Shown: positions 7,101 to 14,225, counted from the first letter of the stretch. The stretch: 16,987 nucleotides of DNA from an uncultured bacterium (GCA_934845495.1 CAKWRB010000001.1:1-16987); one strand, 5' to 3'. Notes: generated by a model from the letters alone, not told the origin. Made by a program: numbers and translations.

Positions 7101-8537
7101 TTAATAGGCCTTGCCCCAGATGATGCTGGTCTTGGCAGGCTTGCCGCAGATGGGGCAGACATCGCCGATGTGCTTCTGCTCGTCGGGCATGCAGCGGGAG
7201 GTGAGGCCGGCCTCTTCCTTGACCTTCATCTCGCACTCCAGGTCGCCGCACCACATGGTTTCAACAAAGCCGCTCTCCTCGTTGGCAAGGCGCTTCATCT
7301 CCTCAAAGGTGGTGGCGGTGAAGGTGCGGTTCTTGCGGTTCTGGAGGGCGCGCTCGTACAGGCCATCGTGCACAGCCTGGAGCAGCTCGGGGATTTTGGT
7401 CTCCAGCTCGTCCAGCTTGACCACTACCTTCTCGCGGTTGTCGCGGCGCACCAGAACACACTGGCCGGCCTCGATATCCCGGGGGCCGATCTCCAGGCGC
7501 AGGGGCACGCCCTTCATCTCGTACTCGGCGTACTTCCAGCCGGGGGAGTTATCCGAAACATCGCTCTTGACACGGCAGAAGGCAGAGAGCTTCTGGCGCA
7601 GCTCCTCGGCCTTTTCCAGAACGCCGGGCTTGTGCTGGGCCACCGGAACGATGACCACCTGGATGGGGGCCACAGCCGGAGGCAGCACCAGGCCGTTGTC
7701 ATCGCCGTGGGTCATGATGATGGCGCCGATGATGCGGGTGGACATACCCCAGGAAGTCTGGTGGGGGTGATGGAGCTGGTTGTCCCGGCCCTGGAAGGTG
7801 ATGTCGAAGGCCTTGGCAAAGCCATCGCCGAAGTAGTGGGAGGTGGCGCTCTGCAGAGCCTTGCCGTCGTGCATCATGGCCTCGATGGTGTAGGTGGCCT
7901 CGGCACCGGCAAACTTCTCCTTATCGGTCTTGCGGCCGCGGATCACCGGGATTGCCAGGTACTTTTCACACACCTCGGCATACACTTCCAGCTGCTGGCG
8001 GGTTTCAGCCTTGGCCTCCTCAGCAGTCTCGTGCAGGGTGTGGCCCTCCTGCCACCAGAACTCCATGGTACGCAGGAAGGGGCGGGTGGTCTTTTCCCAG
8101 CGCACTACCGAGCACCACTGGTTGTAGAGCTTGGGCAGGTCGCGGTAGGAGTGTACCACATGGGCAAAGTGATCGCAGAACAGGGTCTCGGAAGTGGGGC
8201 GCACGCACAGACGCTCCGAAAGCTGCTCCGCACCGCCGGTGGTCACCCAGGCCACTTCGGGGGCAAAGCCCTCTACATGGTCCTTCTCCTTCTGGAGCAG
8301 GCTCTCGGGGATAAACAGCGGCATCATCACATTCTCATGTCCGGTTGCCTTGAACTTGTCGTCCAGGATCTTCTGGATATTCTCCCAGATGGCGCAGCCA
8401 TACGGTCGAACGATCATGCATCCGCGCACCGGAGCATAGTCCACCAGCTCCGCCTTCTTTACCACATCGGTGTACCACTGGGCAAAGTCCACATCCATGG
8501 ATGTGATGCTTTCTACCATCTTTTTCTGGTCAGCCAT
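7101..8537 (-). CDS. proS: Prolyl-tRNA synthetase, archaeal/eukaryal type
   Basis: Charges tRNA-Pro with proline in the cytoplasm. The 478-residue length, the order catalytic core / anticodon-binding domain / C-terminal zinc-binding-like domain, and a terminal Tyr (WGKAY) match the archaeal/eukaryal-type ProRS. It lacks the large insertion (editing) domain of the E. coli type. Visible signatures are the class II core [11 protein letters not shown], motif 2 [30 protein letters not shown] (motif 3 region), and [20 protein letters not shown] opening the anticodon-binding domain. The C-terminal cysteines are [19 protein letters not shown] and CPICGKPA. The ATG at 8537 follows a purine-rich GGAAGGAAAGGAAG stretch. 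The leader is about 85 nt and shows no T-box. Confidence 0.97.
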   Translation of the reverse strand: MADQKKMVESITSMDVDFAQWYTDVVKKAELVDYAPVRGCMIVRPYGCAIWENIQKILDDKFKATGHENVMMPLFIPESLLQKEKDHVEGFAPEVAWVTTGGAEQLSERLCVRPTSETLFCDHFAHVVHSYRDLPKLYNQWCSVVRWEKTTRPFLRTMEFWWQEGHTLHETAEEAKAETRQQLEVYAEVCEKYLAIPVIRGRKTDKEKFAGAEATYTIEAMMHDGKALQSATSHYFGDGFAKAFDITFQGRDNQLHHPHQTSWGMSTRIIGAIIMTHGDDNGLVLPPAVAPIQVVIVPVAQHKPGVLEKAEELRQKLSAFCRVKSDVSDNSPGWKYAEYEMKGVPLRLEIGPRDIEAGQCVLVRRDNREKVVVKLDELETKIPELLQAVHDGLYERALQNRKNRTFTATTFEEMKRLANEESGFVETMWCGDLECEMKVKEEAGLTSRCMPDEQKHIGDVCPICGKPAKTSIIWGKAY

Positions 8538-8627
8538 TCGTCTTTCTTCCTTTCCTTCCGTTCTCGATCAAAAAGTTACGCTCCCCCGGTTTTGGGCAGG
8601 TGCGGTGTGAAACGGTTATACCAGTTT

Positions 8628-8656
8628 ATTATACCTGTTCCCGGGCGCTTTCGCAA
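8628..8656 (-). promoter_or_regulatory. proS promoter
   Basis: Minus strand: -35 TTGCGA (8651-8656), 17-bp spacer, -10 TATAAT (8628-8633). GGTATAA is repeated 13 bp further downstream, overlapping the start region. The -35 lies within an imperfect GGGTGCGCT/AAGCGCCC inverted repeat. Confidence 0.75.
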
Positions 8657-8682
8657 GAGCGCACCCGCCTTTTCCCCATAAA

Positions 8683-8715
8683 AAACCACCCCCGGAACGG
8701 CTCCAGGGGCGGCTT
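8683..8715 (-). terminator. Intrinsic terminator of the GNAT gene
   Basis: Minus strand: CCGCCCCTGGA pairs with TCCGGGGGTGG over 11 bp (two G-U) with a 5-nt loop, followed by T6. It starts about 20 nt after the stop codon at 8735 and upstream of the proS promoter. Confidence 0.9.
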
Positions 8716-8734
8716 TGCATTGTTTCAGGAAAAC

Positions 8735-9577
8735 TCAGCAGGCCGGGCCGCTCATGACCTGCAGCTCAGCAGCTGCCCGGAAGCCATGGTCGGCAAAGAC
8801 CTGACCCAGTGCCTCATCGTCCAGGGGCACTTCAGTGACGACCTGAGGCACGCCCTTTTCCAGGCCCACCTTGATAGCCCAGGCGATGCACTTGTCATAG
8901 TCGCCGCCCATCATGGCGATCTGTACCGAGCGCTTCTCCAGGAAGCGGTTGCCGAAGGCCATCACGCTGCCAGTGGCCTCGTCCCGGAGAACCTTGCCCT
9001 CCTTCGCCAGCTGACGGATGATCGGCTCGTTGATATGCATGAAGGTGCGGTTGAAGATCACAAAGCCCTCGTACTTATCCCCCAGCGCCATCAGCAGCTC
9101 CACCGCCTCGTCCTCTCCCACGGGCTTGAAGTCGCCGGTTTCCGCAGGCATTTCGGCACCAGCCAGGTCCAGCTGGAACTCGCGGTAGCGGCCGGCAGTG
9201 TCCAGACCGAATACCCGTGCCAGCGAATAGCTGGGGATATTCTTGAGGCCGGTGAACATGGCCATCGACTCCACGCCCTTCTCCCTGGAGAGCTTCTGGA
9301 ACTCCTCATAGAGCCGGCGGCCCACACCCTGGCGCTGATACTCCGGCGCCACACGCAGGGTTTCCATCCAGGCGGTGTGGTCGGCCAGAACGGTATACTT
9401 GGCGATGCCCACCAACTCCTCGCCGTCCTTATAGGCGCCCAGCAGCGGGCCTACCTCATCGGACAGGAACAGCTCCGATACATCACGCAGATAGCCGAAA
9501 CCCTTCATTGCCTTTTCTTCCACTTCCACGGCCTTGTCCAGTTCCGGACGGGTGACAGTGCGTACAACCAGTTCCAT
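8735..9577 (-). CDS. GNAT-family N-acetyltransferase, probable tandem GNAT fold
   Basis: Transfers an acyl group from acyl-CoA to an amine; the substrate is unknown. The 280-residue protein has an N-terminal GNAT domain (about residues 5-130). Motif A, LRVAPEYQRQGVGRRLYEEF (residues 74-93), contains the Q/RxxGxG acetyl-CoA loop QRQGVG. The second half (about 150-280) looks like a degenerate GNAT fold, with AIKVGLEKGVPQVVTEVPLD followed by FADHGFRAAAELQVM, but no clear CoA loop. I use the ATG at 9577, 8 nt after AAAGGTGG. An in-frame GTG at 9589 overlaps that binding site and is unlikely. It is monocistronic with its own promoter and terminator. Confidence 0.88.
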   Translation of the reverse strand: MELVVRTVTRPELDKAVEVEEKAMKGFGYLRDVSELFLSDEVGPLLGAYKDGEELVGIAKYTVLADHTAWMETLRVAPEYQRQGVGRRLYEEFQKLSREKGVESMAMFTGLKNIPSYSLARVFGLDTAGRYREFQLDLAGAEMPAETGDFKPVGEDEAVELLMALGDKYEGFVIFNRTFMHINEPIIRQLAKEGKVLRDEATGSVMAFGNRFLEKRSVQIAMMGGDYDKCIAWAIKVGLEKGVPQVVTEVPLDDEALGQVFADHGFRAAAELQVMSGPAC

Positions 9578-9649
9578 AATCAATTCCACCTTTCAGAGAA
9601 AATTCGTCCGGGACGGAAGCGCCATGCCCCTGCACCCGGTTTTTTCTTT

Positions 9650-9679
9650 ATTATACGGTGTTTTGCCAGAGGAGGGCAA
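9650..9679 (-). promoter_or_regulatory. Promoter of the GNAT gene
   Basis: Minus strand: -35 TTGCCC (9674-9679), 18-bp spacer, -10 TATAAT (9650-9655). The leader is about 65 nt. It lies downstream of the acpP terminator. Confidence 0.65.
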
Positions 9680-9768
9680 GAGTTTTCCGGACGGAGACAT
9701 TCGATTTGGAAGATGCGCCAATCCATCGGGGCTTCCCCCAGCAGATTGCACAATACCAGATCCTGCAC

Positions 9769-9802
9769 AAAAAAGAGGGCTCCCGTCCATGGACGGGAGC
9801 CC
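9769..9802 (-). terminator. Intrinsic terminator of acpP
   Basis: A 26-bp perfect palindrome (arms GGGCTCCCGTCCA/TGGACGGGAGCCC) at 9777-9802 is followed on the minus strand by TCTTTTTT. It starts 18 nt after the acpP stop. Very strong hairpin, suited to a highly expressed gene. Confidence 0.93.
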
Positions 9803-9820
9803 CCTTATCTGCTTTGATGC

Positions 9821-10051
9821 TTACTGGAGCTTATCCTCAATGTACTTGACGATATCGCCTACGGTCTTAATGTCGGTCATATCCTCCTCGGGGAATTCGG
9901 TGTCGAATTCGTCCTCCAGGCTCATTACGATATCCACAAAGTCAAGGCTGTCGATGCCCAGGTCCTCAACCAGGCTGGAATCCAGGGTGATCTCATCGGC
10001 ATCCAGTTCCAGCTGCTCGGCCAGAATCTTCTGTACCTTCTCAAATGTCAT
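9821..10051 (-). CDS. acpP: Acyl carrier protein
   Basis: Carries growing acyl chains on a 4'-phosphopantetheine arm in type II fatty-acid synthesis in the cytoplasm. The 76-residue acidic protein has the attachment motif DLGIDSLDFVDIV with the modified Ser at residue 35, and the usual helix-rich pattern ending VGDIVKYIEDKLQ. Start ATG at 10051 is chosen because AAGGAGG lies 9 nt upstream; in-frame codons further up encode the binding site itself. Unlike many Firmicutes, it is not next to fab genes here but stands alone with its own promoter and strong terminator. bioY, for uptake of the acetyl-CoA carboxylase cofactor biotin, is two genes upstream. Confidence 0.97.
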   Translation of the reverse strand: MTFEKVQKILAEQLELDADEITLDSSLVEDLGIDSLDFVDIVMSLEDEFDTEFPEEDMTDIKTVGDIVKYIEDKLQ

Positions 10052-10080
10052 GACAAGCTGCCTCCTTCTCTCATAATCTC

Positions 10081-10115
10081 GCCGCATACAGCGGCCCGCT
10101 CAATCCTTTCGGATT
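10081..10115 (-). promoter_or_regulatory. Two small hairpins in the acpP leader
   Basis: In the minus-strand leader, AATCC-GAAA-GGATT (plus 10102-10115, GNRA-type tetraloop) is followed by GCCGC-TGTAT-GCGGC (10081-10095), both upstream of the ribosome binding site. They may stabilise the abundant acpP mRNA. No FapR-like operator (TTAGTACC type) is visible. Confidence 0.4.
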
Positions 10116-10128
10116 TGCTACGCTACCT

Positions 10129-10157
10129 ATCTTATAATATTTGGTTCGTTTTATCAA
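10129..10157 (-). promoter_or_regulatory. acpP promoter
   Basis: Minus strand: -35 TTGATA (10152-10157), 17-bp spacer and -10 TAAGAT (10129-10134). A TATAAG box two bases earlier gives a 15-bp alternative. The surrounding 30 bp are strikingly AT-rich against the GC-rich background. Confidence 0.6.
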
Positions 10158-10169
10158 GGGGGCAAGCGG

Positions 10170-10205
10170 AAAAATACCGGTGGAATCTTGCACTATTTTC
10201 ACCGG
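10170..10205 (-). terminator. Probable terminator of the bioY/LCP-like unit
   Basis: Minus strand: CCGGTG/CACCGG arms (10200-10205 with 10177-10182) with a 17-nt loop, then TATTTTT. The hairpin begins at the stop codon of the LCP-like gene (10207). Weaker than the other terminators here. Confidence 0.55.
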
Positions 10206-10206
10206 G

Positions 10207-10989
10207 TCATCTCGGACCGGTTTTATCGGAAATAGATAAATCCGGGGGTTTTGTCCCCTTGGAGCGGGCAAACAGCGCCCTCGTCCCTGCCCGATCTGCC
10301 GGATCGGCCGTCTGGGCTGCTGTCTCCTGCTGCCCCAGCCAGACCAGCCCCTGCAGGTGCCGGGCGATGCCGGCGTAGCCAAAATCCACCGAAAACCCGC
10401 CGCTGAGCCGGGCGAACAGTTCCTCGCTCCCCAGCATCTCCGCCCCCTGGCAGAACTGCCTGCACCAGGCGGCTGCCAGCTCCCCGGCATGGCCGCTCCC
10501 GCTCTGAAGCAGCGCCAGCGAAAGGCGGCTGTCCAGCCGCTGCCGCCCTGCCCGGAGGATCACCGGCTCGCTGCCCAGCAGGACGGTGCTGTCCTGCTCC
10601 AGTGTAAGGGTGGCTGCCCCCAGCCCCTGCACCAGCCGCCGCCAGCTCTCCGGCGGGCCGGAGAGGGTTCCGTCAATGGTGAGGCCGTACTGCTGTTCCA
10701 GCGCCTGCCGCAGCTGGGTGGTGCTGCCCAGCTCCTCCCCGGTCAGTGCCAAGGCCGCCACACGCTGCTGCGCCGGGAAAAAGCCCAGCAGCAGCGCCAC
10801 CGGCTCCTCGCCTTCCACCCTGCCCAGCAGGATGAGATCCTCCTCCGGGTCGGGGCTGTACTGCACCGCCTCCCGTACCGGCTCCCCGGCCGGCGCCCCC
10901 GGCGGCTCGATCACCCAGACCGCCAGTGCAATGCCCAACAGGTACACCCCCAGCGTCCAGGAAAATGCCCTCCAGAACGGGTGCTTCAA
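10207..10989 (-). CDS. Membrane-anchored protein with degenerate LytR-CpsA-Psr-like domain
   Basis: A 260-residue protein with one N-terminal transmembrane helix (about residues 9-27, SWTLGVYLLGIALAVWVIE), so the bulk should be outside the cell. The pattern EPVALLLGFFPAQQRVAALAL (63-83), then LRQALEQQYGLTIDGTLSG (93-111), then WRRLVQGLGAATLTLEQDS, resembles the LCP fold, in which family members attach anionic polymers to peptidoglycan. The conserved catalytic Arg/Asp set of active LCP enzymes is not evident, so it may be non-catalytic. I choose the TTG at 10989, which has GGAGG 8 nt upstream; longer readings would overlap bioY. It is 44 nt behind bioY and probably cotranscribed. Family assignment is inference. 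Confidence 0.7.
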   Translation of the reverse strand: MKHPFWRAFSWTLGVYLLGIALAVWVIEPPGAPAGEPVREAVQYSPDPEEDLILLGRVEGEEPVALLLGFFPAQQRVAALALTGEELGSTTQLRQALEQQYGLTIDGTLSGPPESWRRLVQGLGAATLTLEQDSTVLLGSEPVILRAGRQRLDSRLSLALLQSGSGHAGELAAAWCRQFCQGAEMLGSEELFARLSGGFSVDFGYAGIARHLQGLVWLGQQETAAQTADPADRAGTRALFARSKGTKPPDLSISDKTGPR

Positions 10990-11033
10990 CGCACTCACCT
11001 CCTGGAGGGCAGTATGGGCACAGCGCCCGGGGA

Positions 11034-11576
11034 TTATGCGCCCAGGCTCCGATGCAGGCGCTCCGCCAGCCAGAGGGCGCACCAGCCCTTGGCGAGATCG
11101 GGCAGCACAAAGGGGATCACACAGGCCGAGAGCGCTGCCCACAGGCCGCTGCCGGTGGCTGCCATAAACCAGCCGGTGCCCAGCAGGTAGCAGCAGAGGT
11201 TGGCCAGCACCACCCCGCCCATCCGGGCCACACGGCTGCGGGTCTTCTCACAGACCATTGCCAGCAGCCAGGCCATGACGGGATAGGCCAGCAGATAACC
11301 CCCGGTGATGCCAAACAGCACCCCGGGGCCGGCTGCAAACCCTGCAAACACCGGCAGCCCGGCAAAACCCAACAGCAGATAGCCGCAGGAGGACAGCACC
11401 GCCAGCGTAGGCGGCAGCAGGGCCCCGGCCAGAAGAATGGCAAAGACCCCCAGCGTCAGGCTGACCGGCCCGATGGGAATGCTCACCGGCGCCAGCAGGC
11501 AGGCACAGGCAGTGCAGAGTGCAGCCTGTGTAAGCCCCCGCACACCGAGTGATGACGAAGAAAACTGTGTTGGCAT
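11034..11576 (-). CDS. bioY: Biotin ECF transporter S component BioY
   Basis: Membrane subunit that binds biotin and, with the shared ECF module (EcfT and two ATPases, not in this window), imports it. The 180-residue, six-helix protein shows the BioY pattern SIPIGPVSLTLGVFAILLAG, then GYLLLGFAGLPVFAGFAAGP and GITGGYLLAYPVMAWLLA, matching the usual P-V-P-I-T-x-Q and GGY-type signatures. Length is normal. The ATG at 11576 has GGAGG 8 nt upstream; in-frame codons further 5' lie in the promoter. It leads a two-gene unit with the LCP-like protein. No BirA-type operator (TTGTTAAC-N-GTTAACAA) is seen near the promoter, so biotin control is not evident. Confidence 0.92.
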   Translation of the reverse strand: MPTQFSSSSLGVRGLTQAALCTACACLLAPVSIPIGPVSLTLGVFAILLAGALLPPTLAVLSSCGYLLLGFAGLPVFAGFAAGPGVLFGITGGYLLAYPVMAWLLAMVCEKTRSRVARMGGVVLANLCCYLLGTGWFMAATGSGLWAALSACVIPFVLPDLAKGWCALWLAERLHRSLGA

Positions 11577-11610
11577 AGGAAGATCCTCCCAGAGCGTTAG
11601 AATTTTGCCC

Positions 11611-11639
11611 ATTATAGCACAGCGGTTCCCGTCGGACAA
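11611..11639 (-). promoter_or_regulatory. bioY promoter
   Basis: Minus strand: -35 TTGTCC (11634-11639), 17-bp spacer, -10 TATAAT (11611-11616) preceded by TGC (extended -10). The leader is only about 27 nt, too short for a riboswitch. Confidence 0.75.
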
Positions 11640-11749
11640 GCTATTTTTCCGGATTTCCTTGCAAATTATGAATTTAACATTGAATATTCCTGCCTTTTAA
11701 GCAGAAATTCAGATAATATTTCGCTGTTTTTGCAGAATTATCATTTTCT

Positions 11750-13243
11750 TCATTCAGTTCCTTGTTCAGGAAGGGACGGTTTGCCCAGCGCCGCCTGCAC
11801 TGCCCGTGCCGGGAACCGGCAGACCCGCTCCGCCCGGCTGTACCGAGAGGAGCCGTCATCGTCCACTCCGGCAGCGACCGTTCCCACTGCGTACAGCCCT
11901 GGCAGAACACTGCCGTCCTCCCGGAGCACCGCCCCCTGCCCGTTGGTGCAGAGTCCGCCGGGGGTGCCGGTCAGCACCGGGGTGCGCCATTCGGCGGCAA
12001 CCCCCTCTCCGGCTGCCGTTTCCGCCTCCTGGTCCGCCCCCTGTCGGAGCAGCACCGGGTCCGCCTGGATACGCTCCGCCAGCTCCTCCAGTGTCGCCGC
12101 CGTCACCAGCCGGATCTCGGGGCGAATCGGCACGGTTCCGGCTGGCTGCTCCTCCACCGACCGGGCCGGGCCCACTGCCCAGGCGCCGCCGCCGGACAGC
12201 GCCAGCAGCTGCTCCACCCACTCCGACTCATCGGCAGGACGGGTGAGCCGCCGACCCTGGCTGTCCACCCAGAACCAGACCTCTTTCAGCCGGCCCTGCT
12301 CCGGGGTGTGATCCCGGAAGGTGAGCTGCCCCAGTCCGACTGCTGCCGCCCCGGCCTGCTGGGCTGCCACAAGGCCGCTGCCGTCCGAGCTTGTCCGGCA
12401 CAGGGTACGGAAGTGCTGTTCCAATCCGGCGGGGGTGTCGCCCTCCTGAGCCAGCTCCAGCACCAGCTCCGGGTTGCCGCCATAGCCCCCGGTGGCCAGG
12501 ATCACCCCCTGCCCGGCGTGAATGGTGTAATCGGTGTCCGCTCCGACGGCATAGATTCCGGTCACCCGACCGTCGGTCAGCTCCAGGCCGGTGAGCTTTA
12601 CCCCGGTGAGCAGTTCGGCTCCGCTGGCCTCCACCTCCGCCCGAAGATTCCCCAGCAGCCCGTAGCCGCTGGTGAGAGTGCCGTCCTCCAGCGTCAGGAT
12701 CGGCTCATAGAGGGTTTCACCGCCGATGATGTCCTGCTGTTCCACCACCAGCACGGTGGCACCGCCCTGGCGCACCGCCTCGGCCGCTGCCATCATGCCC
12801 GAACCCCCTGCCCCGGCAATCACCAGGCCGGCATAGAGTTCCCGCTGGGTGCGTACCTCCGGCTCCGGTTCGGGTGGTGTAAAAGTTCCGCCCGCTGCTG
12901 CCAGCGCTGCTGCCGCTCCCTCGATCACCCCCTGGGAGGTGCAGGTCGCCCCGGCAACCAGTTCCACATAGGGGGTGCCCTGCCGCAGGATCTCCGCCGG
13001 AATCTCTTCAAATGCCGCCTCGCAGACGCCCCGGCTCTCGCTGTGGGAGAGGATGCTCACCGCCTCGATGCGGTCGGCGGACACCTCCACCTCCACCGTG
13101 ATGGGGCCGCCATAGCCCTGACCTGTGCCCTGATACTGCCCCGGGGCAAATCGTCCCCCCGGCTGGTCCGGCGCCGATTCTGCCGTACACCCGGTCAGCA
13201 GCAGCACCAGAAGCAGGGCGATCCCCCGCCGCACATTCATCAT
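11750..13243 (-). CDS. Lipoprotein with FMN-binding domain fused to a compact fumarate-reductase-like FAD domain
   Basis: A 497-residue extracytoplasmic flavoprotein. Residues 1-19 form a lipoprotein signal (RRGIALLLVLLLTGC; lipobox LTGC, Cys19). Residues about 34-115 are an FMN-binding domain (PGQYQGTGQGYGGPITVEVE) ending in VAGATCTSQG; Thr100 is in the position where ApbE attaches FMN. Residues about 137-497 are a fumarate-reductase/urocanate-reductase-like FAD domain, with GAGGSG at 144-149, VLVVEQQDIIGGE, GVILATGGYGGNPE and DGSVLPGLYAVGTVAAG. The domain is shortened: the usual GGxS-xxxGG segment after the second strand is absent, and the C-terminal Arg-rich substrate motif is altered. A reductase of an unknown acceptor is the best guess. 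Start ATG 13243 follows AAGGAAG. Only a weak hairpin without U-run (11712-11742) follows the stop, so read-through toward bioY is possible. Confidence 0.88.
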   Translation of the reverse strand: MMNVRRGIALLLVLLLTGCTAESAPDQPGGRFAPGQYQGTGQGYGGPITVEVEVSADRIEAVSILSHSESRGVCEAAFEEIPAEILRQGTPYVELVAGATCTSQGVIEGAAAALAAAGGTFTPPEPEPEVRTQRELYAGLVIAGAGGSGMMAAAEAVRQGGATVLVVEQQDIIGGETLYEPILTLEDGTLTSGYGLLGNLRAEVEASGAELLTGVKLTGLELTDGRVTGIYAVGADTDYTIHAGQGVILATGGYGGNPELVLELAQEGDTPAGLEQHFRTLCRTSSDGSGLVAAQQAGAAAVGLGQLTFRDHTPEQGRLKEVWFWVDSQGRRLTRPADESEWVEQLLALSGGGAWAVGPARSVEEQPAGTVPIRPEIRLVTAATLEELAERIQADPVLLRQGADQEAETAAGEGVAAEWRTPVLTGTPGGLCTNGQGAVLREDGSVLPGLYAVGTVAAGVDDDGSSRYSRAERVCRFPARAVQAALGKPSLPEQGTE

Positions 13244-13277
13244 TTTTCCACTTCCTTTTCCATGTTCTGTGGAAAAC

Positions 13278-13283
13278 AGTATA
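13278..13283 (-). promoter_or_regulatory. -10 element upstream of the flavin lipoprotein gene
   Basis: TATACT on the minus strand, 35 nt before the ATG. No good -35 hexamer lies 16-18 bp further up, so the promoter may need an activator; repeats occupy that place. Confidence 0.4.
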
Positions 13284-13292
13284 CCCTGCCGC

Positions 13293-13327
13293 CCGGTCGG
13301 GATTCTGGCGAAACCGGTCGGAATCCC
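13293..13327. repeat. Direct and inverted repeats ahead of the flavin lipoprotein promoter
   Basis: CCGGTCGG followed by RAT occurs at 13293 and 13314, exactly 21 bp apart (two helical turns). The same stretch holds a perfect 7-bp inverted repeat GGGATTC/GAATCCC (13299-13305 and 13321-13327, 15 bp apart). It covers the -35 region and beyond, a usual position for an activator site. Confidence 0.45.
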
Positions 13328-13334
13328 GGACAAG

Positions 13335-13366
13335 AAAAAAACCGGGAGAGGAAGTTCCTCTCCCGG
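13335..13366 (-). terminator. Intrinsic terminator of the Tic20-like gene
   Basis: Twelve-bp perfect arms (CCGGGAGAGGAA and its complement, one centre base) at 13342-13366, followed on the minus strand by T7. It begins 14 nt after the stop at 13381. Confidence 0.92.
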
Positions 13367-13380
13367 CAGATGCCGTTTTT

Positions 13381-13770
13381 TTAGAACAGCCGGTTCACAA
13401 AGCTGGCGGCGAAGGGGATATCACTGTCCAGCCCCTTGTGCATCCGGTCGGCGGCGCGGATGGCAAAGAGCGCCATGCCCAGCAGGAGCAGCAGATCCAC
13501 CACCTGATCCACTCCCCAGCGGAGCATCCAGCCAAACAGCGGCACGATGGCAAACACCGCCGACAGTTTGTGCACCAGCAGGCTGACCGCCATGGCCCCC
13601 AGGCACAGGAGCAGCGCCTGCATCACCTGCCGGTTGAGCCATTCGTCCTTTTCCACCAGCATGACAAACAGCATCAGCCCGCCCAGCACCAGCGGCTGCT
13701 GGCACACCGCCAGCAGCATGGCCACGATGCCGTAAAACCAGATATCGAACCCCAGGATTCCCTTGCGCAT
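13381..13770 (-). CDS. Small membrane protein, Tic20/DUF4870-like pattern
   Basis: A 129-residue protein starting at ATG 13770 with AGGAG 6 nt upstream. Hydrophobic segments are seen near residues 4-22, 26-38, 48-62, 65-80 and 86-102. The pattern of a conserved charged turn and Gln-rich helix (EKDEWLNRQVMQALLL), a helical region and then AIRAADRMHKGLDSDIPFAA near the C-terminus recalls DUF4870/Tic20-like proteins, whose biochemical role is not established. This is a pattern-level match and could be wrong. It lies after the rpsT terminator with no obvious promoter of its own in the 44-nt gap, so expression may depend on read-through from rpsT. Confidence 0.75.
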   Translation of the reverse strand: MRKGILGFDIWFYGIVAMLLAVCQQPLVLGGLMLFVMLVEKDEWLNRQVMQALLLCLGAMAVSLLVHKLSAVFAIVPLFGWMLRWGVDQVVDLLLLLGMALFAIRAADRMHKGLDSDIPFAASFVNRLF

Positions 13771-13795
13771 AACCTTCTCCTTTATCCATCCGGTC

Positions 13796-13811
13796 CCCGG
13801 TTTTCCGGGAA
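13796..13811. repeat. 16-bp hairpin repeat, copy 1
   Basis: CCCGGTTTTCCGGGAA, a CCCGG/CCGGG hairpin with a TTTT (or AAAA) loop. An identical 16-bp copy lies at 14265-14280 on the other side of rpsT. Here it sits just before the ribosome binding site of the Tic20-like gene. Confidence 0.5.
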
Positions 13812-13813
13812 CG

Positions 13814-13864
13814 AAAAAAGCAGCCCACACACAAAGCGGCAGACGCTTCGCACCGGGGGCTGCT
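13814..13864 (-). terminator. Intrinsic terminator of rpsT
   Basis: Minus strand: AGCAGCCC/GGGCTGCT outer arms with an inner AAGCG/CGCTT stem, followed by T6. It begins about 33 nt after the rpsT stop. Confidence 0.85.
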
Positions 13865-13897
13865 CTAATTCAGCTCGTTCAGGCAATATATAAACGC

Positions 13898-14158
13898 TTA
13901 CGCATTGGCAGCCAGCTTAACAGCCAGGTTTGCCTTCTTTCTGGAAGCGTTGTTCTTGTGCAGGAGACCCTTGGCGCAAGCCTGATCGATCTTCTTCACA
14001 GCAGCCTTGACAGCCTCAGCTCTGTTCTCGTCGCCGTTTACGATTGCAAGATCAGCCTTCTTGATAGCAGTCTTGAGCTCGGACTTGAGAGCCTTGTTCT
14101 GCTCAGCCTTGACAGCGTTGACACGAACTCTCTTCTTCGCGGACTTAATGTTTGCCAT
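13898..14158 (-). CDS. rpsT: Ribosomal protein S20 (bS20)
   Basis: Primary 16S rRNA-binding protein of the 30S body. The 86-residue, Lys/Ala-rich product starts MANIKSAKKRVRVNAVKAEQ and continues LKSELKTAIKKA, with HKNNASRKKANLAVKLAA near the end, all typical of S20. GGGGGTG lies about 8 nt before the ATG. It is divergent from gpr, the same rpsT | gpr-spoIIP arrangement known in Bacillus and other endospore formers, which supports a Firmicute origin. Confidence 0.98.
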   Translation of the reverse strand: MANIKSAKKRVRVNAVKAEQNKALKSELKTAIKKADLAIVNGDENRAEAVKAAVKKIDQACAKGLLHKNNASRKKANLAVKLAANA

Positions 14159-14196
14159 TGTGTTACACCCCCTACTCTGTTCATACAGTACAAGTT

Positions 14197-14225
14197 AGTT
14201 TATCATTTTTCCGGAGTAAATGCAA
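14197..14225 (-). promoter_or_regulatory. rpsT promoter
   Basis: Minus strand: -35 TTGCAT (14220-14225), 17-bp spacer, -10 TAAACT (14197-14202) preceded by TGA (extended -10). The leader is about 30-35 nt. Confidence 0.75.

Noticed and set aside
8538..8627. T-box riboswitch in front of proS
   Set aside because: The leader is only about 85 nt and lacks the T-box sequence and specifier-stem layout.
10052..10206. FapR operator controlling acpP
   Set aside because: No TTAGTACC-N-type palindrome is visible near the promoter.
11712..11742. Terminator of the flavin lipoprotein gene
   Set aside because: GATAAT/ATTATC arms exist but the loop is 19 nt and no U-run follows, so a functional intrinsic terminator is not supported.
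11577..11749. BirA operator or biotin-related riboswitch at bioY
   Set aside because: There is one TGTTAA near 11670 but no paired GTTAACA half-site at BirA spacing, and the transcript leader is about 27 nt.
11762..13384. A 540-codon plus-strand frame opposite the flavin lipoprotein
   Set aside because: The minus strand carries a lipobox, FMN and FAD motifs and a fitting start. The plus frame has no recognisable domain and runs through the promoter and terminator.
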